64,000 nucleotides of DNA from JANWKQ01 sp964624635 (GCA_964624635.1 CAZUXM010000002.1:1-64000), one strand, 5' to 3'. Positions 44,524 to 53,789 are shown, numbered from the stretch's first letter. Notes: generated by a model from the letters alone, not told the origin. Numbers and translations: made by a program.

Positions 44524-45531
44524 ATGAGAAAACTACTTTTATTATTTTCAGGGATATTTTTATTGTTTTCATGCAGTAAAAAAATGACCTCCAATCTTTC
44601 AGTTATCGAAAAAAAACTGACCGACTCTTTAAATCAGGTATATGTAAATAATGGGAAAGAGTATGTTTATTTTGACTCCATTCCATATTATTCTGATAAA
44701 ACCGAAAAACAAATAGTAGGATATTTAAAATTTTGCACTCCTGTATACATTGATACTATTTTTGAAGCTACCGGTGAAAAAGATTCCATTGCATATGTAA
44801 AATTTACAGGAATAGTAAACGGAACGATTAAAAAAGGATATGTAAGACAGGCTCATTTATCGCTGGCTTCGTTTAGATCAAAAGTTGATTCAACACTGAT
44901 ATTTATGGGCAACTATATTGATGGTGCCGGGGAGTTTTGCAAAGCCGAAATGAAAGCAGTGAAAAATAAATCTATTGTTAAACAAATGATAGTAGCTGAT
45001 AGTTTAACAGAAGGTTTGTATATGAATTTTATGTCTATGGAGAATTGTGCTTTTGATAATGTAGGTGAAATGATGTACTTCAGCACTTTTTATCCTGCTT
45101 GCGGATATGCTACCGATAATTGGTACCTGGGTTTTAAAAATAATGATTGGATTGTATTATCACATACTACCAGTTGGGCAGATGCTCCGTTTTGGGATCA
45201 TACGAATGTGTATCTCCCTTTTAAAACCAAAGATGGGGTTGTGATGGCTATGTGGTCACCATATTATGATTTGAGTGAATTTTTGGTCACTGACTCCAAC
45301 GAAAAAGTAATTACCTATCAACCTGAAGCTGAGTATCAAAAAAGTATGACTCAAATGATTTATACTGAATCAAGCCGTTCGTACGAAAAGCTGAATGATA
45401 ATGGAGAGACCCTCATGAATGAATATGATGAGCCCGAATTAGGAGAGGAACTATATGAAAAGAGGTGGTTAAAATGGGATGGTAAAAATATGGTTGAATT
45501 AAAACGCGATACCACCATTACTTTACGATAG
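44524..45531 (+). CDS. Lipoprotein of unknown function
   Basis: From the ATG at 44524 this is 335 residues with a lipoprotein leader MRKLLLLFSGIFLLFSC (Cys 17); an upstream ATG at 44494 would add ten residues in front of the signal and is less likely. The mature part holds an SH3-like stretch (about 50-125, VGYLKFCTPVYIDTIF and VKFTGIVNGTIKKGYVRQAH) followed by a beta-rich domain with aromatic runs (WADAPFWDHTNVYLP, MWSPYYDLSEFL). No known catalytic motif. It follows the SprB-repeat gene by 65 bases and may share its transcript. Confidence 0.7.
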   Translation: MRKLLLLFSGIFLLFSCSKKMTSNLSVIEKKLTDSLNQVYVNNGKEYVYFDSIPYYSDKTEKQIVGYLKFCTPVYIDTIFEATGEKDSIAYVKFTGIVNGTIKKGYVRQAHLSLASFRSKVDSTLIFMGNYIDGAGEFCKAEMKAVKNKSIVKQMIVADSLTEGLYMNFMSMENCAFDNVGEMMYFSTFYPACGYATDNWYLGFKNNDWIVLSHTTSWADAPFWDHTNVYLPFKTKDGVVMAMWSPYYDLSEFLVTDSNEKVITYQPEAEYQKSMTQMIYTESSRSYEKLNDNGETLMNEYDEPELGEELYEKRWLKWDGKNMVELKRDTTITLR

Positions 45532-45553
45532 TAATACATATACTTATTTGAAT

Positions 45554-45700
45554 CTGCCAGGGGGTGGCAGCAGTAGCCCATAAATACAGGTGGCTTTAGC
45601 TGCCCCGGTACCACTTATAACAACAGGAATAACGTGGTGTCGGGCTTTGCAGATAAAGCCACCTGATTTTATGGCTACTGCATAACACCCGTAGGCAGCC
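45554..45700. repeat. Long imperfect palindrome (about 147 bp)
   Basis: GCAGTAGCCCATAAAT with CAGGTGGCTTTA (about 45569-45597) pairs with TAAAGCCACCTG and TTTATGGCTACTGC (about 45654-45681). Outer pairing reaches TGCC (45555) and GGCAGCC (45694-45700), and an inner hairpin uses CCGGTACCAC / GTGGTGTCGG (45605-45614 with 45634-45643). The base composition is richer in G and C than the surroundings. No ORF. It lies between a lipoprotein gene and the promoter of the next one. Candidate miniature mobile element or structured RNA, and of the same kind as 17124-17285. Confidence 0.6.
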
Positions 45701-45714
45701 TAATAAAAAAACAC

Positions 45715-45722
45715 TAACTTTG
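45715..45722 (+). promoter_or_regulatory. -7 box (TAACTTTG) of the 45753 lipoprotein gene
   Basis: Matches TAnnTTTG, 30 bases before the ATG at 45753. Confidence 0.45.
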
Positions 45723-45752
45723 ATTAATCACTTAAAAAAATAAAATCATAGT

Positions 45753-46274
45753 ATGAAAAAAGTATCTCTATTCGGAACTTTCATCGTAGTAGCTTTTTTA
45801 ACAGCTTGCGGTAGCGGAAAAGTAAATGAGTTTACTCACGATATAAAAAACGTTAAGATTAAAGTGGATGCTCCTGTTACTCCGGGACCAAACACTATTC
45901 AAGCTGAATTAAAGTTGGATTTGGATTCAGTTTTTAAAGCCAATAAAGCCGATAGAAGTAAAATTAAAAACATTACTATTGAAGAGTTTACCTTTAACAT
46001 GGAAGAAGGTAGAAACTTTGACAACTTTGAAAGTTTTACTGTAAACTTTTTCTCTGATGCCAATGATATGACCAAATTAGGTACCATTAGTCCGGTAGAA
46101 AAAGGAAAGACTTCAATAGCCGCCTCGATTACCGAAAAAGCTAATTTGAGTAAATACTTTTCAGAACCATCTATTTTCTTAATTATTGATGCAAATATTA
46201 CCAATAGTGATAGTTTGGCATACAATATGAATGCTGACCTAAAGGTTAAATTCTCAGCAAAAGAATCTAAATAA
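45753..46274 (+). CDS. Small lipoprotein, unknown
   Basis: 173 residues with a lipoprotein leader MKKVSLFGTFIVVAFLTAC (Cys 19). The mature part alternates beta-strand-like segments (NVKIKVDAPVTPGPNTIQ, ITIEEFTFNMEEGRNFDNFE, SLAYNMNADLKVKFSAKES) with no Cys and few aromatic residues; an all-beta periplasmic domain is likely. No family recognised. It precedes a DUF2147 gene by about 20 bases on the same strand and shares its terminator, so the two form a small operon. Confidence 0.65.
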   Translation: MKKVSLFGTFIVVAFLTACGSGKVNEFTHDIKNVKIKVDAPVTPGPNTIQAELKLDLDSVFKANKADRSKIKNITIEEFTFNMEEGRNFDNFESFTVNFFSDANDMTKLGTISPVEKGKTSIAASITEKANLSKYFSEPSIFLIIDANITNSDSLAYNMNADLKVKFSAKESK

Positions 46275-46293
46275 ACTATTAAATTAAATGTAT

Positions 46294-46743
46294 ATGAAAA
46301 AATTACTCGTAATAGCTTTGTTGGTGGTAAGTTCAGCTGCTGCTACCATGGCTCAAATATCAGATCCTGATAAATTATTAGGTGTTTGGACTGTTGAAGA
46401 TGGTTCGGCAAGAGTTAAAATTGAAAAAATCGGGAACAAGTATTTTGGTAAAACCATTTGGATGAAAGAACCGAACGACGAAAATGGTAAACCTAAAGTG
46501 GATGTTAATAATCCTGATCCTAACTTAAGAAATCAACCTCGTATCGGGTTAAGAATTATGAAAGATTTTGAATACGAAGGAAAAGGAATTTTTAAAAATG
46601 GAAATATCTACGATCCCAAAAAAGGTAAAACTTATTGCGGTAAAATTACCATGAAAGATGATGACCACTTAGATTTGAGAGGTAATATCTGCGGATTTGG
46701 AGTATTAGGCAGAACCTCCTCATGGACTCGTTATAAAGAATAA
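46294..46743 (+). CDS. DUF2147 exported protein
   Basis: From the ATG at 46294 it is 149 residues; an ATG two codons earlier (46288) is also possible. Signal peptide to about ATMAQIS (residue 21). The DUF2147 domain is complete: LLGVWTVEDGSARVKIEKIGNKYFGK, then DVNNPDPNLRNQPRIGLRIM, GNIYDPKKGKTYCGKI and RGNICGFGVLGRTSSWTRY. The family is a lipocalin-like beta-barrel, function unproven. It ends the operon before a clear terminator. Confidence 0.82.
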   Translation: MKKLLVIALLVVSSAAATMAQISDPDKLLGVWTVEDGSARVKIEKIGNKYFGKTIWMKEPNDENGKPKVDVNNPDPNLRNQPRIGLRIMKDFEYEGKGIFKNGNIYDPKKGKTYCGKITMKDDDHLDLRGNICGFGVLGRTSSWTRYKE

Positions 46744-46766
46744 TGAATAGGCACTTAATGATAATT

Positions 46767-46798
46767 GGGATAACTTAAAAAAAGTTATCCCTTTTTTA
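46767..46798 (+). terminator. Rho-independent terminator after the DUF2147 gene
   Basis: Perfect 10-bp stem GGGATAACTT / AAGTTATCCC (46767-46776 with 46782-46791), loop AAAAA, followed by TTTTTTA. Confidence 0.88.
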
Positions 46799-46836
46799 TT
46801 TAATAGATTTTGGGAGAATTTAAAAAACCATTGCCC

Positions 46837-46844
46837 TAATTTTG
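46837..46844 (+). promoter_or_regulatory. -7 box (TAATTTTG) of the peroxiredoxin gene
   Basis: Matches TAnnTTTG, 24 bases before the ATG at 46869. Confidence 0.45.
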
Positions 46845-46868
46845 CAGTAGGTATTTTAAATCATTGGT

Positions 46869-47327
46869 ATGAGTAAGCAAATGGCAGTGGGTGATTTTGC
46901 CCCCGATTTTATTTTAAAAGACCAACATGGTTCGTTGGTAAAACTATCGGACTACAAAAACAAATCAAACGTAGTGTTGTTTTTTTATCCAAAAGATGAT
47001 ACCCCTGGTTGCACTGCCGAAGTTTGTAGTTTTAGAGATAATTATGAGGGTTTTAAAAGTAGTGGTGCCGAAGTAATTGGAATAAGCTCTGATGATAGTG
47101 CATCGCATTTTAAGTTTGCTGCTAAACATCATTTGCCTTATACGCTATTAAGTGATCATGGAGGGAAAGTAAGAAAACTGTTTGGGGTGCCTACTTCTCT
47201 TATATTTTTGCCCGGAAGAGTTACTTATATCATCGATAAACAAGGAGTGATAAGGCATGTTTTTAATTCGCAACTGAATGTTACCAAACATGTAGACGAG
47301 GCAATGAAAATGTTGGCTACTATTTAA
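46869..47327 (+). CDS. bcp: Thiol peroxidase of the Bcp/PrxQ family
   Basis: 152 residues, cytoplasmic. The thioredoxin fold carries the peroxidatic Cys in DDTPGCTAEVC (near residue 44); the second Cys five residues later is the PrxQ/Bcp resolving position, so a 2-Cys mechanism inside one chain is expected. FFYPKDDTPG and the Arg in the LPGRVTYIID segment complete the active site. It reduces hydrogen peroxide and organic peroxides with thioredoxin. Its stop overlaps the convergent PrsW-type gene by four bases. Confidence 0.92.
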   Translation: MSKQMAVGDFAPDFILKDQHGSLVKLSDYKNKSNVVLFFYPKDDTPGCTAEVCSFRDNYEGFKSSGAEVIGISSDDSASHFKFAAKHHLPYTLLSDHGGKVRKLFGVPTSLIFLPGRVTYIIDKQGVIRHVFNSQLNVTKHVDEAMKMLATI

Positions 47328-48733
47328 CGGAGTATTTCAAATACTCTTTGCAATGGATTTTTTTCTCCGCTTCGGTTCATATGCATCCAGCCCATGAATT
47401 TACAATCTCCCGGAAGTATATTATCCAGGTCAACAAATCCTTTTAATGCAATGATACCCGTTATGGGATTTCGTTTGTAAAATTTTATTCCGTAGTTTTT
47501 AGGTCGCAACAGTATATATCTTGAATTATACTGTGGGTGTAAAGTATGAAAATCAATGATTTCACAGAGGTAGTATAATTCTTTCTTAGGGCCAATAAAT
47601 TTTTTGGTAATCATCTTTACATTTAACTCATGATCAATATCCCATTTTTTTTTAGGTAAGGAAGCTAGTTGTATATCATGATCAATTCTGGATGTAAATG
47701 GATACTCATTAAACTCATCCCCTTTTATTTTTAAAAAGAATCTGGGTGAAGTTGGTATAATAGATCGTTGAAATTTTCCTCTACGGATACTGATGGGTAA
47801 TACGGGCCATATCTTTTGCCAGTAGCGAGGAATAACCGTAAAACGAGTAATACGTACAATAAGAATCACTGTAATGATGAGCTCCTGTGATAAAAGATTT
47901 AAATGCGTTAATATTCCTTTTGCCACACCCTCTTCGTACATCAATCCAAAAAGCTGAACCATACCCGCAGCTAAAAATGCAATCAGTAAAAATATTTGCA
48001 TAGTGTTTCTATCCAAACACTTGTTGAGATAAATTCTGCGTGAAAAATTTAAGAAGTTATTGAGGATACGAGCCCAAATCTCAATTTGTATAGAGAAGAT
48101 AAAAAGAGTTACAATAAAAAAGAAATTAAGACCTAATGACAATAAAAAATCATAAATACCATGAATAAGGGTAGCAATAATTAAACCTATGAAACTGTAT
48201 ACAACTGCTCTAAAAAATGATTTACGATACCCAACCGTCATAAATCCTGCAATGATACTTGATCCAACTATATGTGAAACGGTACTCATGATGCCCCTCC
48301 AATACACCACTGAGATGCCACTCTTTTCCATGTAGATGTAATTTTCAACAGTGGCAAACCCCAAAGCCACCAGCGAAGCATAAATAATGATGTTAGGTTC
48401 TTCTATCAACGATTTTTTCTTTAATAAACCAGCCACTGACAACCAGGTGAGTACTACTATTAAAAATCCAAGAAACTTACAGGCTTCTTCCATGAGTGCT
48501 ACATGGTAAGTAAAGAAAATAAAATCACGCCATTTACCTTCAGGGAAATATTGACGTACTTCAGGCAAATCAAACTCCAATACCAAAATGGTACTTAATG
48601 CACCCATTACCAGTGGAAAAATAAGTTGTGGCCATTTAATTTGTGTAAACACATTTACCTTACGTAAATATACCGCCCAAATAAAAGTGAGAATGAGAGC
48701 TGCAACTGCTTTTAAAATAATTCCAAATTCCAT
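47324..48733 (-). CDS. PrsW-family intramembrane glutamic-type protease
   Basis: 469 residues. About eight membrane helices (1-310) bear the PrsW signature: Glu-Glu-Ala-x-Lys in LMEEACKFLGF (near residue 84), the GFATVENYIYM segment (near 142) and the His of ATLIHGIYDFLLSLG (near 197). A cytoplasmic C-terminal domain (about 320-469), not part of classical PrsW, has FLKIKGDEFNEYPFTSRIDHDIQ and ends in a small beta-rich unit. In Bacillus, PrsW cleaves an anti-sigma factor; no sigma/anti-sigma gene lies next to this one, so the substrate is unknown. Confidence 0.78.
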   Translation of the reverse strand: MEFGIILKAVAALILTFIWAVYLRKVNVFTQIKWPQLIFPLVMGALSTILVLEFDLPEVRQYFPEGKWRDFIFFTYHVALMEEACKFLGFLIVVLTWLSVAGLLKKKSLIEEPNIIIYASLVALGFATVENYIYMEKSGISVVYWRGIMSTVSHIVGSSIIAGFMTVGYRKSFFRAVVYSFIGLIIATLIHGIYDFLLSLGLNFFFIVTLFIFSIQIEIWARILNNFLNFSRRIYLNKCLDRNTMQIFLLIAFLAAGMVQLFGLMYEEGVAKGILTHLNLLSQELIITVILIVRITRFTVIPRYWQKIWPVLPISIRRGKFQRSIIPTSPRFFLKIKGDEFNEYPFTSRIDHDIQLASLPKKKWDIDHELNVKMITKKFIGPKKELYYLCEIIDFHTLHPQYNSRYILLRPKNYGIKFYKRNPITGIIALKGFVDLDNILPGDCKFMGWMHMNRSGEKNPLQRVFEILR

Positions 48734-48764
48734 ACGAGATAAAAGTGCAGCTTAAAGTAAAAGA

Positions 48765-49931
48765 TTATTTTCCAATTGTGTAGGCAATACCAAAGGTAAT
48801 ATTTACCCAAGATAAATTAATAGGTGCCAGTTGACCCGCTACTGACTCAGAAACTTGTTGCCCATTTTGATAATCCCTACGAATAATTCCCTGAAAATTG
48901 GCTCTACCAAACATGGTTGAAACATTCGCCTTGACCTGAAATTTACGATTGATAAAATATCGAGCAGATAATTGCCCACCAAAAATAAAAGAGGTGGATT
49001 GATCAGTATATACACTGGTTTGGGTAATACCATTATCAGTATAAGTAGCAGTTGCCTTTGGATAATAACTAAAAAATGCACCAAATATAGCTTTGTAATC
49101 CAGCATTAATCGTCCATATTCATTATAATATCCTAACCCCCCGGCAGCATAAAAGTTGTGCCAGTCATCCACTTCAATCTTAATATCAGTAGCTGTGTTA
49201 GGAAGATTACCTAGTACCAAATCATTTTGTTGGGTTCCTATATAAGGATTCCACATGTAACCGGCTGATACATTGAAGCCCATCCCACGGAATAAATAAT
49301 AAGTAGCATCTAACTCAACATGCATACCTGTGCTGGCTGTTGTAGAAGCACTCCCTAAATTACCGATGTTGCCAAAAGGGATAGAAACTCCTGTAGCGAC
49401 ACTAATATAATGAGGACTTAAATACGTAAAATCTTTTGAATCTTTTTTGTTTTTTTTGTTGTTGGGTGAACCTGAAATATATATTACATCACCATTAGCG
49501 TATTCTATACGGTCAATTTTAGTATTAGCGAGGTATTCCAGATAATTATTATTGGTGTTAACAGGAATATAGTTTACACCAAATCGTTTTCGTTCTACTA
49601 CTTCGCAATAGATTACTTTTCCATCGGTGGTATAAATTTTATCAGGTTCTTTGGATCGGTTGGTGTTTTGGTTATTGATAATGGTTTCGATGTTTTGGTT
49701 GCCAAAACTTTCTTCAGACCCATTTTCAAATACAATTTTATCAATTTCCTCTTTATCCATTACATATGGAGTTTGAGTGGTATCATTGTATAATGTAAAT
49801 GTGATATCAGTTTGGCGAATCTCGGTTACATTCACCTCCAGATCTTTGCCGTTTTTAGTAATGATATGATCCTGTGAATACCCTATGGTGTATATAGCAA
49901 CTACAAAAATGGTAACCAGCAGAGCTCTCAT
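48765..49931 (-). CDS. Outer-membrane beta-barrel protein with two N-terminal repeat units
   Basis: 388 residues with a signal peptide (to about GYSQDH, residue 21). Two related short beta units follow (about 22-75, IITKNGKDLEVNVTEI...; and about 95-150, IYTTDGKVIYCEVVER...YANGDVIYISG), a pairing seen in many hypothetical proteins of this phylum. Residues about 170-388 look like an 8-stranded OmpA-like barrel with strands GMHVELDATYYLFRG, GFNVSAGYMW, GLGYYNEYGRLMLDYKA and the closing ISWVNITFGIAYTIGK. Transport or signalling function unknown. It probably shares a transcript with the PrsW-type gene downstream (31-base gap). Confidence 0.72.
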   Translation of the reverse strand: MRALLVTIFVVAIYTIGYSQDHIITKNGKDLEVNVTEIRQTDITFTLYNDTTQTPYVMDKEEIDKIVFENGSEESFGNQNIETIINNQNTNRSKEPDKIYTTDGKVIYCEVVERKRFGVNYIPVNTNNNYLEYLANTKIDRIEYANGDVIYISGSPNNKKNKKDSKDFTYLSPHYISVATGVSIPFGNIGNLGSASTTASTGMHVELDATYYLFRGMGFNVSAGYMWNPYIGTQQNDLVLGNLPNTATDIKIEVDDWHNFYAAGGLGYYNEYGRLMLDYKAIFGAFFSYYPKATATYTDNGITQTSVYTDQSTSFIFGGQLSARYFINRKFQVKANVSTMFGRANFQGIIRRDYQNGQQVSESVAGQLAPINLSWVNITFGIAYTIGK

Positions 49932-50047
49932 AGTATGATTTTACTATTGTGAATTTACAAAAATTTTATGGATGACTGTAATTCGTTCAACGTAATTTAA
50001 CAATATAGTATTACGTGGTAAACGATGAATTGTTACTTTTTTTATCA

Positions 50048-51382
50048 CTAAATTTTAAGCTTTTTCCATCGCCCTGAATGCATATATATAGACGACATGA
50101 CCCCGAAAGTAAACATGTATATCACCTCAGCCATCCATATTCCCCACAAAGGGAAAGGAGCAGTTTTATCAGTAGAAATATAACTGAAAACCATATAAAT
50201 GGCAATACAAATTGCTTCTATTATTAAGGCCGTAAATGTATTCCCTGTTCCGGATACCGATTGGAAAAATACCGCCGAAACCGAAAAAAATATCATTGCA
50301 GTAAATACAGTAACAAGGGGTAAACGGGCATGGGGTATCAAAGTTTGATCCATGGTAAATAGTTGTACCAATGCATCCGGAAAAATGAGCAGGATAGGGC
50401 ATACCACCAAGGCATATCCCAAACTGAGTTTAATTACTTTATATATCAAAGAGATGACTTCTTTTTCACGTTCCTGACCTATAAGATTACTTACCATGCT
50501 ATTGGTTGCTGATGATAAGGCGATAGGTGACATTAAGAATACAGAATATATACTTCGTACAATGATAGATACTTCAAAATTCACCTTTCCGGTATTTTCT
50601 ATCCATACAAAAAAGTAGAACCATGCAACTATTGAAAGAGAATATTGAATCACTAACCAAAAACTTACTTTGAATATTTGTTGTAAATGTTCGGAAGTAA
50701 GAAATATGAATTGGTTGAGTTGATAGGTTTTATAATCTTTGTTGATGAAAATATAAACAACATAGGTAATTGCACATGCAACATCAGCAATACCACTGGC
50801 AATAGCAGCTCCTTTAATTTGCATAGGGGGGAATCCGGCTTTGCCAAAGATCATCATCCAGGCAAGTATGATATTAACAATAGCATTTACTGAAGATGCA
50901 ATGGTAACTGCCACCGAACTACCTCTTCCAATATTGTAAGCACAAAAACACCAGGCTAATTGGGTACCCAAAAATCCAAATGAACGATAAGATAAATATT
51001 CTGTAGCATTTTTTGCGACTTCCTGTGATTCAAGAATGGAAGAAAAAACTGAAAATGTAAAAAACTTAAAGAAGATAAATACGGCAATAGCGTATATCAT
51101 CGCTATATTAATCACATTCCAGAAAATTTTCCCTACCTCAGGTAATCGACCCTCTCCAATTCTACGTGCTATAAGAATTTGTCCGCCCATAGTAAATCCA
51201 TACCCTATGATATAGAATACCATATAAAACAATCCGGCAATACCTACTGCACTTTGTTGTATTGAATCCACCTTCCCTAAAAAATAGGTATCAGCGATAA
51301 TGATTGATTGATTGGCAATGAGCCCCCCGTAAATAGGGAGTGCCAATGCAAGAATTTCTTTATATGTTAATGATGTTTTCAT
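50048..51382 (-). CDS. MATE-family multidrug/organic cation efflux transporter
   Basis: 444 residues with 12 predicted membrane helices in two pseudo-symmetric halves. The N-terminal half opens with ALPIYGGLIANQSIIIADTYFLGKVD (typical MATE helix 1 with an acidic residue) and QSAVGIAGLFYMVFYI; the second half has SSATNSMVSNLIGQ, the counterpart of the conserved Gly-Gln motif. MATE proteins exchange H+ or Na+ for cationic drugs or metabolites. The DinF-like subgroup is possible but not separable here. A -7 box lies upstream at 51421. Confidence 0.88.
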   Translation of the reverse strand: MKTSLTYKEILALALPIYGGLIANQSIIIADTYFLGKVDSIQQSAVGIAGLFYMVFYIIGYGFTMGGQILIARRIGEGRLPEVGKIFWNVINIAMIYAIAVFIFFKFFTFSVFSSILESQEVAKNATEYLSYRSFGFLGTQLAWCFCAYNIGRGSSVAVTIASSVNAIVNIILAWMMIFGKAGFPPMQIKGAAIASGIADVACAITYVVYIFINKDYKTYQLNQFIFLTSEHLQQIFKVSFWLVIQYSLSIVAWFYFFVWIENTGKVNFEVSIIVRSIYSVFLMSPIALSSATNSMVSNLIGQEREKEVISLIYKVIKLSLGYALVVCPILLIFPDALVQLFTMDQTLIPHARLPLVTVFTAMIFFSVSAVFFQSVSGTGNTFTALIIEAICIAIYMVFSYISTDKTAPFPLWGIWMAEVIYMFTFGVMSSIYMHSGRWKKLKI

Positions 51383-51420
51383 ATAGGGCAGGGCCCCAAG
51401 GATTCAAAAAAAATGATGTG

Positions 51421-51428
51421 CAAAGGTA
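51421..51428 (-). promoter_or_regulatory. -7 box (TACCTTTG) of the MATE gene
   Basis: TAnnTTTG on the minus strand, 38 bases before the ATG at 51382. Confidence 0.45.
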
Positions 51429-51445
51429 ATTATTTATAACGGATG

Positions 51446-52606
51446 TTATTTTACATAGAGAACCAATCCTTTCAGGTATTCCGTTTCAGGATGATAGATG
51501 TTCACCGGATGATCAGCCGGCTGACTTAATTGATGTAAAATTTTTACATCACGTTTTGATTCAATGGCTGCAGATAAAACAGCACCTCTGAAAGCAGGTT
51601 TATCTACTACCTGTGAACATGAATAGGTAAATAATATACCTCCGGGCAATATTTTTTTTAATGCCAGCTCATTGATTCTTTTATACGCCATAATTGCATT
51701 GTGCCGTGACGATATGGATTTGGCAAATGCAGGTGGGTCTAATACGATGAGGTCAAATTTATCTTCAGTTTTTGAAAGGTAATCAAGGGCATCTTGTGTA
51801 ATGCTTTTATGAGAACCGTTGAATTGATTGATAGAGATATTTTTTTCAACTCCTTCCATTGCAGTAGCAGATGAATCAACAGAAGTTACTGATAAAGCAT
51901 TGTTTTTTAATGCATACATACTAAAGCCTCCGGTATAACAAAATGTATTGAGTACATGTTTGCCTTCTGCGTATTTTCCTAACAGACTTCTATTATCTCG
52001 CTGATCTAAAAAAAAGCCGGTTTTTTGTCCTTTTTCCCAATTCACCTCAAATTCCACTCCATTTTCTTTTATGGTAGTTTGTGCAGTATTACCCAACAAA
52101 TATGGATTCACTTCTGCTTTAAATTTTTGAGTGAATTTTATATATATAGTTTTTACTTCTGGTAGAACCTGTTGAATGGTTTTGCCAATCAGTTCTATCT
52201 GATTAAGCATATATACATGGTGAATTTGCACTACCACATGTCCATTATAATAATCAATGATAACACCTGGGAGCCCATCTCCTTCAGCATGTATCAACCT
52301 AAATGCATTAGTGTTTGGATTGTCTAATAACCCGGCTTTTTTACGGAGTGATAAGGCCGTTTGGAATCGATCCAGAAATAATTCTTCATTTACCTCTTCA
52401 TTACCAAAAGCGAGAATTTTTACAGCAATGGATCCATCATTAAAATATCCGGATGCGATTTTGTTTTTTTGAGAGTCAAATACATCCACAGGCTCTCCAT
52501 CTTGCAGATTTTTGTCGGCTTGGGCGATTGCTCCTGAAAATATCCAGTGATGTTTACGTAAAGGAGAGGCCTCTTTTCCTCTTTTAAGAGTAATATTTTT
52601 TTTCAT
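51446..52606 (-). CDS. Class I rRNA methyltransferase, RlmI-like
   Basis: From the ATG at 52606 (MKKNITLKRGKEASPLRKHH) it is 386 residues, matching RlmI-type enzymes (396). Residues about 1-75 are a PUA domain, and about 170-386 the Rossmann methyltransferase with the SAM loop NTFCYTGGFSMYA, acidic loop TSVDSSATAMEGVE, and LDPPAFAKS motif IV. It likely methylates C5 of a cytosine in 23S rRNA. A further upstream ATG at 52726 would run back into the preceding gene; the chosen start is two bases after that gene's stop and gives the canonical N-terminus. Confidence 0.87.
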   Translation of the reverse strand: MKKNITLKRGKEASPLRKHHWIFSGAIAQADKNLQDGEPVDVFDSQKNKIASGYFNDGSIAVKILAFGNEEVNEELFLDRFQTALSLRKKAGLLDNPNTNAFRLIHAEGDGLPGVIIDYYNGHVVVQIHHVYMLNQIELIGKTIQQVLPEVKTIYIKFTQKFKAEVNPYLLGNTAQTTIKENGVEFEVNWEKGQKTGFFLDQRDNRSLLGKYAEGKHVLNTFCYTGGFSMYALKNNALSVTSVDSSATAMEGVEKNISINQFNGSHKSITQDALDYLSKTEDKFDLIVLDPPAFAKSISSRHNAIMAYKRINELALKKILPGGILFTYSCSQVVDKPAFRGAVLSAAIESKRDVKILHQLSQPADHPVNIYHPETEYLKGLVLYVK

Positions 52607-52608
52607 AT

Positions 52609-53754
52609 TTAAATATTTTGAACAGAATCCCAACCAACCACTGTTAATTGGTTTTCCAATACTTTTTCTTGCATACCTGTATTGATTAATATTCCCCCAT
52701 TTTGACGGAATACTTTGTTGAACCAAATGAGTCCTTTTACATCATCAGACATGAATTTTTTAGAAGACTTTATTTCAATAGGAATGATTTCTTCATTTTT
52801 TTCTATCACAATGTCAACCTCATTGCCCGTGCTATCTCTAAAAAAATACATATTGCCTGATTGTTCTTTATTGTATCTGTTTTTACGTATTTCAGTTATG
52901 ACAAAATTCTCAAATATTTTACCATAAAGATTGTTCTTTTTTAAAGCAGATGTAGTATTTATCTGCAATAAACTACATAATAATCCGGTATCATAAAAGT
53001 ACAGTTTGGGGGATTTGATTACTCTTTTATTAAGGTTAGTATGATAAGGCTGTAAAAAATAGATGATATAACTGCTTTCCAATACATTAAGCCAGGCTTG
53101 AATAGTTTTGTTATCAACTCCTACTTCTTTAGCAAGAGAGTTCATATTCAAAAGTTGAGAAGCTCGTTGTGCACATAACAGCAAAAATTTATTAAAAAGG
53201 CGAGTATTTTCAATATTACGTATTTGCCTCACATCTCTTTCAACATATGTTTTTATATAATTGGGCAGCCATCTTTCATTACTTGATTTTCCGGTAGCCA
53301 CTAATGGATAAAAACCTTCGATTAGCCATTTTTCCAGAGGCTTCTCATTTTTTTTCATTTCTCCTAAACTAAAAGGAAGGAGTTCTATATATCCTACTCT
53401 TCCGGCAAGTGATTGTGAAATTTTCTCATTCAATAAAAAATGGTTACTTCCCGTTAAAATAAATTGATTGTTGGTGTTTTTTTTATCTACAATTCCTTGT
53501 AAATAGTTAAAGAGGGAAGGGACCCTGTGTACTTCATCTAAAATAGCTCCTTTTGTAAATTGCTCAAGAAATTTACGACCCTCTTTTTCAGCAATTTCAG
53601 CTATGTCAGGATCTTCTAAACTTATATAAGGTTTATCAGGAAACTCATATTTGGCTAAAGTGGTTTTTCCGGATTGTCTTGGACCAGTAATACAAACAAT
53701 CTTAAATTCATTGGCAGTTAAGATGAGTTCGGATGCTATAGCCCTTTTAATCAT
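52609..53754 (-). CDS. AAA ATPase with DUF4143 domain (AAA_14)
   Basis: 381 residues from the ATG at 53754 (a second in-frame ATG at 53769 adds five residues and would sit inside an upstream palindrome). Walker A is CITGPRQSGKTTLAKY (near residue 28), Walker B region is GAILDEVHRVPSLF, sensor ILTGSNHFLL. The C-terminal DUF4143 (about 175-381) is winged-helix plus a restriction-enzyme-like fold ending in EVDIVIEKNEEIIPIEIKSS, with the acidic and Lys residues of a PD-(D/E)xK core. Families of this kind are multicopy in many bacteria and no physiological role is settled. It is directly followed by the rRNA methyltransferase, and two tandem palindromes lie upstream. Confidence 0.87.
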   Translation of the reverse strand: MIKRAIASELILTANEFKIVCITGPRQSGKTTLAKYEFPDKPYISLEDPDIAEIAEKEGRKFLEQFTKGAILDEVHRVPSLFNYLQGIVDKKNTNNQFILTGSNHFLLNEKISQSLAGRVGYIELLPFSLGEMKKNEKPLEKWLIEGFYPLVATGKSSNERWLPNYIKTYVERDVRQIRNIENTRLFNKFLLLCAQRASQLLNMNSLAKEVGVDNKTIQAWLNVLESSYIIYFLQPYHTNLNKRVIKSPKLYFYDTGLLCSLLQINTTSALKKNNLYGKIFENFVITEIRKNRYNKEQSGNMYFFRDSTGNEVDIVIEKNEEIIPIEIKSSKKFMSDDVKGLIWFNKVFRQNGGILINTGMQEKVLENQLTVVGWDSVQNI

Positions 53755-53788
53755 AGTCCAAATATACAAAATTTCACATATTTGGACT
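53755..53788. promoter_or_regulatory. Palindrome 1 upstream of the AAA_14 ATPase
   Basis: Perfect 11-bp arms AGTCCAAATAT (53755-53765) and ATATTTGGACT (53778-53788) around 12 bases. It touches the ATPase start codon. Candidate operator, together with palindrome 2. Confidence 0.55.
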
Positions 53789-53789
53789 T

